Shown in pieces: positions 33,588-44,935 of a DNA stretch of 64,000 nucleotides. The notes beneath the pieces are model-generated. The model was not told the origin of the DNA. It made no database searches and saw nothing but the letters and a program-made list of their open reading frames with translations. A program made the position numbers and the translations under genes. The stretch is from contig JAHBBC010000007.1 in assembly GCA_019915015.1 (NCBI GenBank), positions 1,674,001 to 1,738,000 on the forward strand, given 5' to 3'. The stretch's first letter is position 1. Each line of letters begins with the position of its first letter. This DNA is from Auriscalpium vulgare (Eukaryota; Basidiomycota; Agaricomycetes; Russulales; Auriscalpiaceae).

Positions 33588-36500
33588 GACTACCGCTCGC
33601 CTCCTTGGACGGCGGCGGCGCATGCAGCGAGCGGTTGTCGATGGAGATGCCTGAAGGACGCCTTAGTATGGGTTGCAGGTTGCAACACGCGACTTACTGC
33701 GGGTCTGATTAGAAGTCTTGTAAATTCCAATCAGTCGGTGACTGAGCTCAAACATGTCGTTCCTGCCCATTGTTGAGCTATCCATTTTGATTCAGTAGAC
33801 ATCTGAAAACACACCTCAGTGAGATAATGATAAATTGTGCATTCTTTGTGCGGTCCTTGATGTAGTTCGCGACGATAGAGACATTGCGGAAGTCCAGAGC
33901 GGCATCAATCTCGTCCATGAAGTACAGCGGCGTCGGCTGGACGGCGTGTCAGGAGTGACGCTAATCGAAGGGTAATGCATATACCTTGAAAACATGTAGA
34001 GCGAAGACCAACGCCAACGAGCTGAGGGTCTACAACGCAGGTTAGAGCTGCCCCGCCGCAGGATATACCATAGGGCTGCACCTTCTCACCGCCAGACAGA
34101 TTGGCGATGTTCCGCCAGCTCTTCTTTGGAGGCATAACGCTGAATATAATGCCCTCAGAGAACGGGTCCATACTGTCGACGAGCTCCAGTTCGGCATTGC
34201 CCCCTAGAGTGATCATCTGCGAGATTCACGATGAGTGGGAACGATCTCGCAGGCAAAAGAGCAACATATCAAACCTGGTACATCTCTTTCAGTTTCAGCG
34301 AGATCAGGTTGAACCCGGCCATGAACTCGTCGAGGCGTTGTTTCCGTAGCCCGTCGTGCTTGGCCTTCTCCGTGTCGCGCTGCGCCGTCACGTCTTCCAG
34401 GTGCTTCGCACGTTCCTGCCACTCCTCCTCGCGGCGCTTGTACTCCTTCAGTACGCCCAGATCCGCTTTCGTGGCCTGGACTTTCTCTGCAACCATGACA
34501 GACATCAGCGCCGCCCGGGATGAATGCAGTCTAAAACACGAACCATCCGCCAGTTCCTGGTCAGCAATGAGCTGCCTGACCTTAAAGCGCGCGAGCTCCG
34601 CGGTGCTGTACATCTTCAGCTGGTTGGCTGAGGTCTGTCGTGTCTTCTTCTTCCCGGCGGACGGTTGACCTGGTTCGTGTTTGACTCTTGACGGGCCGGG
34701 TGTGCCCTGGTCGCCCTCACCATCTGTAGTTGGTTCAGGCTTCACGCCCTCTTCTTCCTCGTCATCGTCATCTTCCTCGTCGCTGAGCAACACGTAGGTT
34801 CAACTGATGGAGGACGACACATATCCAACCATGCTGACCTGACTTCCTCTAGAGTAAGCTGTTCGTGCTCTTGCTGCCAATGTTCGAGCTTCTCGCTGTT
34901 GCGTTGTGACTCTTGCCGGATGTCTTGCAATTTCTGCATGAGCTCCATCTGGTAACAACGCATGCCATCAGCGACGCATGATCTATCCAGAGCGTAAGGT
35001 GCTTCACCTCTTTCTTCTTGAACTCTTGAATACCCTCCGTTTTCTCATCCAGATCTGCCTTCAAAGTCTCCAGGTCGTCCTTCGAGTTCTCCGCCGCTGC
35101 CTGTGCCTCTTCGACACGCGAACGTAGCTCGCTCAGAGTGCTAGACACCTCCTCCTTCTGTTGGTTCAGCTGCGTCAGCTCCGCTTCAGACTCCTCTAAG
35201 CCGGCTGTGTGCGTCTGAACGGCGTTCAAGAGCTTGACAGAATCACGTTCCGCCTTGTCTTTCGCAACCTCGGCCTTGGTGATCTCGTTGGTTGCAATCT
35301 CGATATGTAGCTTAAGACCTTCCACAGTGGAACGCTGCTTGAGTAGCTTGGCACCACCAATTTCGAGGATTTTCTTCTCGAGACCCTTGAGCTCTGCTTC
35401 GATGGCGTCCGTCTTCTCCTGCAGCTTCGCGAGGTCACTATTCGCCAAGGCGATTTCTCGCTCTAGCGTTGATATGCGGGCGACGTCCCCGCTATCCGGC
35501 TTGCTCTGCGCACTGAGCCGTCTGACGCATTAGAGTCGCCCCAGGATAGTGAATGAAGTTGCTCACTTGAGGTCTCGGACGCGCCTCTCAGCCTCCGCGA
35601 TGCGCTTGGTGCCATTCTGCACGTCCATGTTCGCTTTTTTAATTGACATGTCGAGCTGAGGAACGGAGGCTAGAAGCGCATCGTGCTCCTCCTGCGCCTT
35701 CCGGAGCTCCCTCGTGGCCTCGTCCAGCTCGCGCACCGCCGCCTCGCTGTCTTGCTCGTACTGCCGCAGTACATCCGGCCCAACGGCATCCGGCGCGAGC
35801 TTCGCGCTCATTCCCCCACGCGAGACGTAGTTGCCGCCACCGGACATCGTGCCCGAGGAGTCAATGAGTTGTCCCGCGAGTGTGACAACGCGCCAGCGGA
35901 CGCGCGAGCCAAATGCGATGCGGTTCGCCTGGTCGAGGTCTGCGGCGACAAGCGTGTTGCCGCAGCCCTTGTAGAAGGCGGCCGCGAAGCGGGGTTCTTT
36001 AGGCTTAATGAGGTCAAAGAGCCGCGGAACGTTCTCGGGCGTTTGCATGTGCTCCATACCGCTGCTCCGGTTGAGTTTATCCAAAATCATGAGGGAGGCT
36101 CGCCCGACGTTCTGTTTGCGCAAATAATCGAGGCACGCTTGTCCTTGCTCGACGGTGTCGACAACCATGTTATTGAGCGCGCCACAAGCAGTGGAGACGG
36201 CGACGTCGTACTTCTCTTCGATGATCCCGAGCTCGCCCAATCGACCCTGATTGGAATGTTGAGCACAGTCAGATCATTGGAGAACAGAAAAAACCCTGAC
36301 GTGGAAGCCGCTGATCCGGCCCTGCTTCCTGAGTGATTTCAAGCTCTCCAAGACTTTGTTCTGCGATGTGTTGGCGGCCTGAGATGCCCTAGCCTCATCA
36401 GCTCGCTGTCTTGACGACGACACCTTGACTCGCAGTCCCTGGACGCTGTCTTGCAACTTCTGCACGATCATAAGATAGATTCCGAACAAGAATCAGTACC

Positions 36501-39500
36501 CTTAACATACCTTAACAAGTTTCTCGCTGTCACTCGACTGCTGGTGAATGTTCTGTCTCTGTCTCTTCAAGTCCGACAAGTCTTTGACCTGCAGCGACGA
36601 GACGAGAGCCATGAATCAATGAACGAGACATGATACGGGAATGCGGACCTTGTTCTCCTGGTCGTATTGAAGCTGCGTATGCATCTCCGATGCCTCCTTG
36701 CTGGCAGCCTTCACCGCCTCCTCTTTCTTTAGCAAAGCGTCTCGCTCGCTCGTCTTCACGTTAACCTCAGCCGTCTTCGTGTTAATCTTAGCCGTCCAAG
36801 GCTGCAGCTCCTTTTGCTTGACCTCGATCTGGTCATGGAACACCTGTGTCTTGTCTGTGACAAGAGCACGTATACGATTAAGCTCCATTGACCGAGGATC
36901 GCCAAATCGAATGAACGCACCTTTGAGGCTGTCGCGGATCTTCTCCAGGGTCTTCTCCTCGCGCTGGAGTTGCTCCTCAAGCTCTACTGACTTCTGCCGC
37001 TCTTTCTGCATCTTCGCTTCGTTATCCTCGATTGCGCGAAGGGCCGCATCGCGAGAATGCGTGTCCTGTAAACACAGGTGTTTCTATCTTAGCGACCAGA
37101 TACATAACATCAAAAAAACGCCGACCTCCTGCAGCGACCTCTTCAGCTTCTTGTGTTTCGTAGAAGCGTGCTTGCGCTTCTCCTCCAGGCCAACTTCGAT
37201 TTTCTCGTGGGCAGCCATGTCTTTGATCGCGTCGCCAAGAAAAGTCTTTACTTCCTAATGGCAGAGTACGCGTCAGTGGGAGATTGAGCACACAGAGTAT
37301 CCGTCAACTTACCTCCCACGCTGTGGCACGCTCCTTATAATTCTGCTCGAGTGCTTCAATCAGCTGTACGTTGCCTTTATTCTGCTCACGCTCGTCGGCC
37401 AACTCCCTCTCGACTTTCTCCTATATGCCGAGGCGTCAAGTCAGCTCCGACTCTGGCGCGAGGACAGCAACAGCTTACAATCGTCACCCCGAATGTCTCT
37501 TCGGCCTCGAGACACTTCCAGAGATAGTATTGAAACAGGACTGATTTGGCCCGCACAAGCTCGTTCACACGCCGCAGATACTGCTCCGCCTCACGCTTCT
37601 TACCCTCAAGTGCGTTCTTGTCCTTCTCGACGATCTTGAGGCGCGTGACCTTCTCCTGCCTGTCCTCGTTGATGCGCTCGATCTCGGCAGCGGATTTCTC
37701 AATCGGCTCCTTAAATTGCGATGTGCCTATAATGTCTTCGAGGTATTCGAGCAAGCCCTCTCCGTGATCTGTGCCTTTAGGGGGCATCTGTGATATGGAT
37801 TCCACTTCGCCCTTAGGCTTGGTTAGGAAAGGGGCCCGTCTGAAAATGGCGCAAGGCGTACCTGGAGAATGAGAAACCGATTGTGATCAAGGTCGATACC
37901 ACGGCCTTTGAGGAGCGTTGTTACTTCCTGTAAGCTGCTGTTCTTGCCGTTGATGCTGTACTTGCTTGAGCTACTCTTGTACGCTGTGCGTGTGACAATC
38001 AATGTTGAGTTAGGAATGACATTGAAAGCGTCGGGCCCAGGCTACACCACACGAGTCAGCAAATGCATATGGTAAATTGACATGGCATACCAGATCCATA
38101 ATCTCGCGGAAATGGACCTCCACGCTACACTCGTCCAAGTCGGGGTACTGCGCCGAGTTATGAATGAGCTCGGACAGTTTGCCCTGGCGCATCTTGGAGG
38201 CACGATATCCGAACACAAAGAGCAGCGCGTCGATAGTGTTTGACTTTCCCGAGCCGTTTGGCCCGACGATAGAAGAGAAAGACTACGAAACATGGGTCAG
38301 TGTCACTAATACGTGTGTCAACCAGAGGGCGCACCTTGTGGAATGGGCCGATCACTTGGCGACCAGCGTAGCTCTTGAAGTTGACGAGCACGAGTTGATG
38401 GATCACGAGACGGGGCTTTGGCCCTTGTGGCTCCTCTGGTTGCTGCTGCAGTCGTGACGCCTTGGAAGGGGAGGGCGGCGGCAGCATGTCCAAAAGCGAC
38501 CTTTCCTCCTCATATGCAGGCGAGGGCGATTGCTCCTTGCGCGGTGTACGCGGTGGATTCTTGGGACTCGGAGGCAAGGCGAGCTGTTCAACCTCCTCAT
38601 CACTGTCCCATGGCAACTCAGGCTCCGGCTCAGGCTCAGGCTCCGGAGCGATGGGTTTCTCCCCCTGAGAAGCTCGCCCGCGACTGCGAGAGCCCGAACC
38701 AGATGGCTGAGACACGGGTGGCGAAGCATTCTTCCTGCCCCGCCGTAGGGCGGGCTTGACATCCTCGTCGGACGGAAGCTCGGATTCTGATTCGGCACCT
38801 GTCCCAGTCGAATGCACCGCGCGACGCGTGGAACGCTTCGGAGGAGCCTTGCGACCTTTTGCAGGTTTTATCGATTTATCGTCTTCGTAGCCATCGCTCT
38901 CCTCGGCAGGCCCTACATCAGACTCGGGAACGGAACTCGTTGACTGCACCTCCCGTCGAGTAGATCGCTTCGGAGGAGCCATGCGGCCCTTCACTGGCTT
39001 TACTTCTTCCTCGTCATCACGCTCGTCCTCCGGCTCCAGTTGCACCTTCGACGACCCAGCGCCCTGCTCCACCGCCGAGTCATTGACTTCCTCCGGATCG
39101 GGCTTGATTGCCTTGGACGCGCTTCGCGAGGAGCGACCATTACTGACACGACTAGCAGGTGCAGCTTTGGGCTGTATACTGGGCTTGCGCGATGACTTTG
39201 TGCGGGGTGGCGGCTTGACGATCGCCGGCGCGGGCTCGTCGTCGCTGTCGTCAATGACAATCACCTCGTGCTTGGCGGGTGGGCCGCGCTTTGGAGCAGC
39301 TGCTCGCCTGGACCTTACCGGGGGCTTCACCTCCTCCACTTCTTGGACATCGTCAGCATCGGTGGAGGAGCGGGCCTTCTTCGGGGGCGGGAGGATTTGG
39401 ATCTCGTCGTCTTCTGATTCTTGAACTTGCTTCAGTGTGGTGCTCGATCGGCTAGCCGTTCGTGTACGAGTATTGGCGACGGGTTCAGGCTTGCTGGCGG

Positions 39501-39651
39501 ACGATCTACGCGTGGTCCGCGAGGCTGTCTTGTCGACACTGTCAGCAGCAGAGGAGCGCTTCCTCTTGGCTACGAGCACAGGTTCATCGTCCAGAGGCTG
39601 AGGCTCTTCTGATGGGCGCGCTGAGCGTGTTGAACGGCGCGTCGGGGCCAT
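33583..39651 (-). CDS. SMC4: Condensin subunit Smc4
   Basis: Nineteen exons (minus strand): 39651-38335, 38282-38091, 38041-37862, 37811-37479, 37420-37313, 37254-37126, 37065-36649, 36588-36511, 36459-36301, 36246-35567, 35521-35008, 34948-34839, 34782-34544, 34486-34275, 34216-34082, 34029-33985, 33936-33815, 33762-33698, 33650-33583; 1700 aa. Core ATPase of condensin, compacting mitotic chromosomes with Smc2. Walker A is GPNGSGKS (K452); the hinge is near 960-1120 (GRLGELGIIEEKYDVAVS...); the signature is NLSGGEK (about 1595-1601); Walker B is LYFMDEIDAALD (about 1620-1631). Long coiled coils lie between. Oddities: a 430-residue charged N-terminal tail, much longer than in yeast, with a repeated APPKRSTRR module, and an acidic insert with VKPEP and VKHEP in the second coiled coil. 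Head-to-head with the Tra2-like gene. Confidence 0.97.
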
Positions 39652-39847
39652 GTGTGGGTGGAAGACAAAACGAACGCGAGTTGAACGTCACGGTAACGCC
39701 GAACGCGGTGGTGACGCGTAGCGTCACGCGTTAGTCACTTGCGCAGGTCACAGTCACAAAGGCGTGGGAATGTCCGGGATACGTGTTTCGACAGGGACGT
39801 GGGGGAAGCGCTTCTAGTTCAACCACGACCACCACCAGCAAGCACAA
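39652..39847. promoter_or_regulatory. Divergent promoter, SMC4 / Tra2-like
   Basis: 196 bp between start codons. CGCGT words are frequent (39700-39730: TGACGCGTAGCGTCACGCG forms an imperfect inverted repeat). ACGCGT is the MCB element of budding-yeast cell-cycle genes; the presence of MCB-like words next to a condensin gene fits cell-cycle control, but use in this fungus is inference. Confidence 0.4.
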
Positions 39848-41333
39848 ATGGATGACGGTACGTCCTCAGCATCGCCGCCACCGACCACCCCGACGACGAG
39901 CGCGACGAGCATGTTCTCCGGCATTTCTGCGTCGGCACCATAGTCGCTTTCTCCCGTCTGCCAATGACGGACATCCGCCGTATACTGTTCAGCATTTGGC
40001 GCTCCCAGCGGCAGCATTCTTTCCGTCTTTTGCCTTTCCGTGTCTGGCGACCCGTGGCTGCAAGCCTCAGCGATGGCCGCCTCGACTTTGCGTCCGTTGG
40101 CTGTCGGGAACGTCGCCAGCGCAACATTCGCATCAGTCAGCGCCGGCGCCAACCGTCGCGCCTTCTTTCCCGTCGTCGTCGTCTCACGCCTCAGCCTCGT
40201 CGTCGCCCGTTGTTGTCATCTCCATTCGCCTCTCCTGCATCCCCGCCCTCCCATAACCTCAATCTGACGTCTTCTCTCCTCCCCGCTTTTCCCTTGCCAG
40301 CGTGGTCACAAGATATGGCACCCGCCAGCGCTGGCGGTGCGATCAGCATTCCGACGGCGGAGCCCCCGTCGGCGAGCGGAGGTGCGGATGAGCCCACTTG
40401 GAACGGCGGACGGTCCCCGACGCGGGGACCTGGGGGAGAGCCCCCGAGACGGTCTAGCAGGAGCAGGAGTCCTGCTGCCCGCGACAACGGCGACCGCGGG
40501 TGAGTGGTTGTCGCATGCATTGGTCCTCACCTCGCTCACTCGCATACAGCCGTGGTGGTGGCGGTGGCGGCGGCGGCGGCCCAGAGGGCGGCTACAACCC
40601 AGGAAACAACCTTCACGTCTCTGGGTTGAGCACTCGCGTTGACAGCCGTGATCTTGAGGCTGCCTTTGCGAAGATCGGGAGGGTAAGTCCATCCCAGCAT
40701 CTGCTTGAACACAGACCTTCATTGTGTGCCATACAGGTCAAGAAAGCCTCTGTCATGTACGATCCTCACACCAGGGAATCCCGCGGCTTCGGCTTCGTGA
40801 CCATGGAGTCTGGTGAAGAGGCCGACGCGGCTATCACTGCGATGAATGCCGTCGAATTCATGGGCAAAACCCTGATGGTCGAGAAGGTGCGTGTGACAAA
40901 TCTCATCCTTCCGCCTTGCCATTAAAAGCAACACACCGCTCAGGCGCGTCGTGGCCGTGCGCGCACACCCACTCCCGGCAGATACTACGGCCCCCCGAAG
41001 CGCAATGAACGTGAGTCGCCACTCATATCCTAGGTACCTTGCGTTCGTCATAATTGACTTGGTCCAGCGGGGGAGCGCTTCTATGACCCGCGTCCCTACG
41101 ACAGTCGCTATGCTCGTGAGCCTGAAGGCGACAGGCGCGGTGGGCGTGGCGGGGGCGGGGCGGGAGCTGGCGGCGGCCGTTACGACGATTACCGCAGGGG
41201 CGGAGGCGACTACGATCGTGACCGTGACCGCGACCGCGACCGCGGCGGGCACAGGGACTACGACCGAGGAGGTTATGGCGGCGGTCGAGAACCGCGCGAC
41301 TACGACCGGCGCTATGATGACCGACGCTATTAG
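39848..41333 (+). CDS. Transformer-2-type SR splicing factor
   Basis: Six exons: 39848-39857, 40301-40499, 40550-40682, 40737-40886, 40944-41010, 41068-41333; 274 aa. The first coding exon is 10 nt (ATG plus two codons and one base), followed by a 443-nt intron, the longest confirmed here. An RS segment (RRSSRSRSPAARD) and a Gly run precede one RRM (about 85-165): RNP2 is NLHVSGL, RNP1 is RGFGFVTM. The linker KARRGRARTPTPGRYYGPPK is the conserved Tra2/SR45a hallmark. The C-terminus is RG/DR-rich (repeated DRDRDRD, RGGYGGG). It acts in nuclear pre-mRNA splicing as an enhancer-binding regulator. Tra2 genes often autoregulate through alternative splicing, so the long first intron is a plausible control site. 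Divergent from SMC4. Confidence 0.93.
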
Positions 41334-42265
41334 GTGTTCACGGTCGTCGATCATCTGCGTGGGGGCTGGGTAATCCATATTTCTTCACCTCCGTTGCTTA
41401 CCCGCTGTGTTCTTCCCGGCCGTGGCCTACAGACGGCCGCGTTTATTGTTCCTTATTCTTTGCCGTGCTTTGTTCTGTATGTTATGCAGGGGTTTGCTGA
41501 TGCAGATGTTCTCGTGATGATAATAACTAGCACCGGTGCCTTTCTCCGTGCTCAGTACTTCCTCAGTCCGAACGGTGGATCAATTTTGTTGATGCGAGAT
41601 GACCGTGCTCTGCAGCCTCCGACAAGGCGAAGGCACATTTTACACAAAGACTAGTGCTGCTTGCCTCGTGTCAGAGACCATCGGGTTCCTCCGTGGGCTT
41701 CTCTACCTCAGCTGTGGGCCTTGGAACGTCTGACACTCAGCAACGCCTGTCGGCGTAGAGTTCCGCCAACGAAACAACCGCCGACTTATGGCATGCGCAA
41801 TCGTCAATTCCTCTGCTCTGCATGAGGCGCGACACGAAACAAGCTGAAAGACACCGCCGCCCTCATCACATTCCATTCCAATTCCATTCTACGCTAACTT
41901 GCATTTCTGGCAGAGCAGCGCCACACCATGCCCATGCCTCATGGCGCTGCTGCAGCAATCGCTAGTCCATATTTGCATCGAGGACATCTTCCGAGGCATC
42001 ACTTGCAACCATCAACTTGATCAAGGCTCACGGGAGCATACTGAGGCAAGCTCAGGCTCACCATGCAAATGATCCCGCGCATCATGTCGGACGCGTGTCC
42101 ACGAACGCGTCGCGCACAGCACACAGTGGCAGTTACTGAGCCCAAACTCAACGCGTGTTGCGAGATCCGGTTTGCGCACACAGGGCACCAGGGGCGAGAA
42201 ACACGTACGCGGGTAAAGTGCACTCTCAGCGCAAACTTTGATCTGGGGTGCGCGCGAGGGGGCGC

Positions 42266-42283
42266 CGCACGGGGCGCCGTGCG
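42266..42283. repeat. Perfect 7-bp-arm hairpin
   Basis: CGCACGG / CCGTGCG arms (42266-42272 and 42277-42283) with a 4-nt GGCG loop in intergenic DNA. Confidence 0.7.
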
Positions 42284-43143
42284 GGCTGCCATCCTGCATG
42301 CATACGCGGGGGCCCCTGCTGCTGTGGAGTACCGCTGTACAGCATCAGCCGTCAATGAGGGTTGCTCCATAGAGCTATCGTAACATACGGACTGGACTTA
42401 CACCGGCAACAAGCGCTGCGGACCTGCTTTAGATCGACGATTTGGCGTGGTCAAGTGCCGCACCTCCTGTCGGGCCATCAAGCAACATGCGCCCAAGTAG
42501 GCAAGTACGAGGTGCCTTGTAGGGCGGGACGAGTCAGGCGGGGCGGCGACGTGGTCTGCTGCTCTGAGTGTGAGGTGCCCGTACAGGGGCCCGCGCACAC
42601 GTACATACACTCGTGGGACGGCCGGGCGGGAAGGATGTTCACGAAATGCAAGATGTCCGCCGGGGCGAAGCCTTCTCTGATGCGTCGCATCCGGAGGATA
42701 TATGCATGAGTAGTCTCCGTTGCAGACCTTGCGCGGAAGACAGTCGTTCCGCCACCATGCATGAGCATCCCGCGCGAGTCTCGGATCCATGTAACGGAGC
42801 GGTTATCCAAGCGTCCGCTGCGCGTCGAGCCGCGGTCGGGCGTCTACGGGCCCGACGCTAGACCCGGAGCGCACGACCCTATCTCTCCCCATACACCCCT
42901 CACTCGGGGCGAGCACGCGTCAGGCAAGTCCGACACGGTGCCCTGTCCACCAATATTGTGTGTGGGCGCGGGACGTACATGTCCTGCCAGCTGTGCGTGT
43001 GCCATGCATCACGGGCTGACGGAGGCCATGTCAGACGCACAGGCCCCTGTGCAGATGTCTCGCGCATAGCGTTTACCTTTACGGTGTGCGCAGGCTGTTG
43101 TTCGGGCCCGAGATGCCCGCTATCGCTCTCACTAGGTGCATCC

Positions 43144-43164
43144 ACCGCGGACAGTGTCCGCGGT
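43144..43164. repeat. Perfect 9-bp-arm hairpin
   Basis: ACCGCGGAC at 43144-43152 and its exact complement GTCCGCGGT at 43156-43164, with a 3-nt AGT loop, in intergenic DNA. Confidence 0.8.
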
Positions 43165-43816
43165 AGCCCTGCACGCCGCCCTACGCCGCCCTCCTCCCAG
43201 GCGCCCAACCCCCGATATTCCAGCGAGCGCCCGGGGGAGGCGGATCTTGTCCCCGCCAGGACAGCGTGGCCCGAGCTGCGGCGTTAAGGACGGGAAGCAC
43301 CCTCGAATGTTGAGCCAGATGCGCGCTGTGCGGCCACAAGCCAAGGTTAAACGTTATGTGACTTACCCCGGCCCTCAAACGTGCTTGCGCGTGGGACCCC
43401 GGTGGCCACGCTCAACCGCGCGTTTTGTTGAACACCGCGAGGGCGCGGTCGATGCTTTATCCCGCGCTTCTGCGTCGCGTCATTCGCTGCATTTCCAAGT
43501 CAGCCAGGGCGGCGCGCGCGTATCGATAGCACCAGGGAGAGGCACCATCTCGACGCAGGGCAACGTGCCCGCGATCGGAGACACAGGCGACGAGTACAAT
43601 TTGATTGATGATAATTATAGCTTGGTATCAGTGCGGGGTATCCAACTGGGATGACCGGGGAGCGCGGCGTAAGTAGGGTAGTAGTACAACAAACAGACTA
43701 GTGTCTCAGATGCAGTGCGGTACGTGATAGAATCCTGGCAGTGGGAAGGGAGAGCGATGACGGAAAACGCGCGGGGGACGATGACGGGGACGGAGATGAT
43801 CGCGCGCAGACGGCGT

Positions 43817-44437
43817 TCAGAAGCCCCCGAGACAACCCTCCAGTTCCGGGGCCGCGAACTCGCTCCGCCTGGCGGAGGAGCGGTGCCCGCGGGCGCGCAC
43901 CGGCGAGCGCTTGCGGCCGCGCTCCTGCTCGGGGGACGGGGGGTGGGGGAGGAATGCGAGGTCGCTGGGGCGCGGTTTGGGCGCGTGCGCGGTCGAGGGC
44001 AGGCGCAGCGAGATGGGGGCGAGCAGCGGCGCGCTGGGCGGGGTGGTATCGCTCTCGTCGCTCTCGGAGGAGAGATCGGGGACGAGCGGGGGCAGCGCGG
44101 TGGGCGGGAAGGGGTCGTGGGCGCGCGGGGTGGCGGGGTATGCGGGGGGAGAGTGTGGGGTGTGGGAGGGGCGCGAGGCGCGTTTGCGCGGGTGGTCGTC
44201 GCAGGGGGTGTATGTGCGGTCGTTGCGTGCGGGGAGAGCGCAGGCGTTGGGCATGACGACGATGGGTGCGCGGTCGTAGTCGTTGGCAGCGTGTGTGAGG
44301 TGGGTGGAGGCGAGGGCGGGGGAGGGCGGGAAGTGGACGCGCTGTGGGGCGAGGGAGGAGCAGGTGGCGAAGGGGAAGGGGGACGGCGGCGGGGGCTGCT
44401 GGTGCTTGAGACAGGGACGGAGGGAGTTGTTTGCCAT
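43817..44437 (-). CDS. Proline-rich protein of unknown function
   Basis: Single exon, 206 aa, ATG at 44437. No domain recognised by name. A central block looks like the conserved core: QRVHFPPSPALASTHLTHAANDYDRAPIVVMPNACALPARNDRTY; similar short Pro/Ser-rich proteins with a VHFPPSP...YDRxPIVV...NxCALP pattern are, from memory, widespread in mushroom genomes. An acidic DLSSESDESDTTPP stretch and an Arg-rich C-terminus follow. The SP-rich context suggests a phosphorylated, partly disordered protein. The frame is open 76 codons further upstream, but that part looks unlike protein. Confidence 0.7.
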   Translation of the reverse strand: MANNSLRPCLKHQQPPPPSPFPFATCSSLAPQRVHFPPSPALASTHLTHAANDYDRAPIVVMPNACALPARNDRTYTPCDDHPRKRASRPSHTPHSPPAYPATPRAHDPFPPTALPPLVPDLSSESDESDTTPPSAPLLAPISLRLPSTAHAPKPRPSDLAFLPHPPSPEQERGRKRSPVRARGHRSSARRSEFAAPELEGCLGGF

Positions 44438-44935
44438 GTCGCGGGAGGGACGGGGCGGGTGCAGACCAGCGGCGGGCAGGGGAGCCTTTTGAGTGCGGGG
44501 CAGCAGCGCAGGCGTGGCCGTCGCGACCAACAATCTCATCACCGTGGTGCCGGGCCGCATCCCCCGCATCCGGCCACCGCCAGCCAGCCGGCTATCCCTC
44601 TTGCTCCGTCCGTTCCCCCTCCTTTCTCGCCGGCCGCTTTGGTCACCGGGCGGTGTACACCCCAATCCACAAGCACACCAGAAGCTGGAGCCAGACTGCC
44701 TACCTGATCGCCCATCGCCCCCCCCATCCGGCCACTACCGCCCATCGATCCGTCGCGCTATCTCCCAGCCAGCTCACGCGGCCAGCAGTGTACATCCCCA
44801 TTATGTCTAATCCAGTCTGATGTGAAGAGTGTGTTGTGGACCGTAAATTGTGTGAACAGTGAGAAATGGGCGAGAATAATCGAGAGCGACGCGGGCAGCT
44901 GCCATCGGAGACATGGCGCACACACCGCGTCAACG
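44438..44935. other. Intergenic region
   Basis: Promoter of the proline-rich gene and 3' flank of the DUF726 gene. C-rich and repetitive in places (44680-44730). No supported gene. Confidence 0.5.

Larger units (their letters stand above)
41334..43816. other. 2.5-kb gene-poor GC-rich interval
   Basis: I find no supported gene. The largest open frame (about 43136-43654, +) has no motif and no clear ATG-proximal promoter. The interval contains the Tra2-like 3' flank, an ATTCCATTCC microsatellite-like patch (41868-41890), and two perfect-arm hairpins. It lies upstream of no gene on the + strand, and the - strand gene at right ends at 43817. Confidence 0.5.

Noticed and set aside
43136..43654. 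172-codon plus-strand open frame in the gene-poor gap
   Set aside because: It opens on a GTG, has no recognised domain, and its N-terminal part is Arg/Pro-rich as expected of random GC-rich DNA.
44439..44665. 76-codon N-terminal extension of the Pro-rich protein
   Set aside because: In frame but Arg/Gly-rich without a conserved look; the internal ATG at 44437 starts a protein-like sequence.
43715..44707. 330-codon plus-strand open frame
   Set aside because: Antisense to the Pro-rich gene at 43817-44437; Gly/Arg/Val-rich translation typical of a shadow frame.
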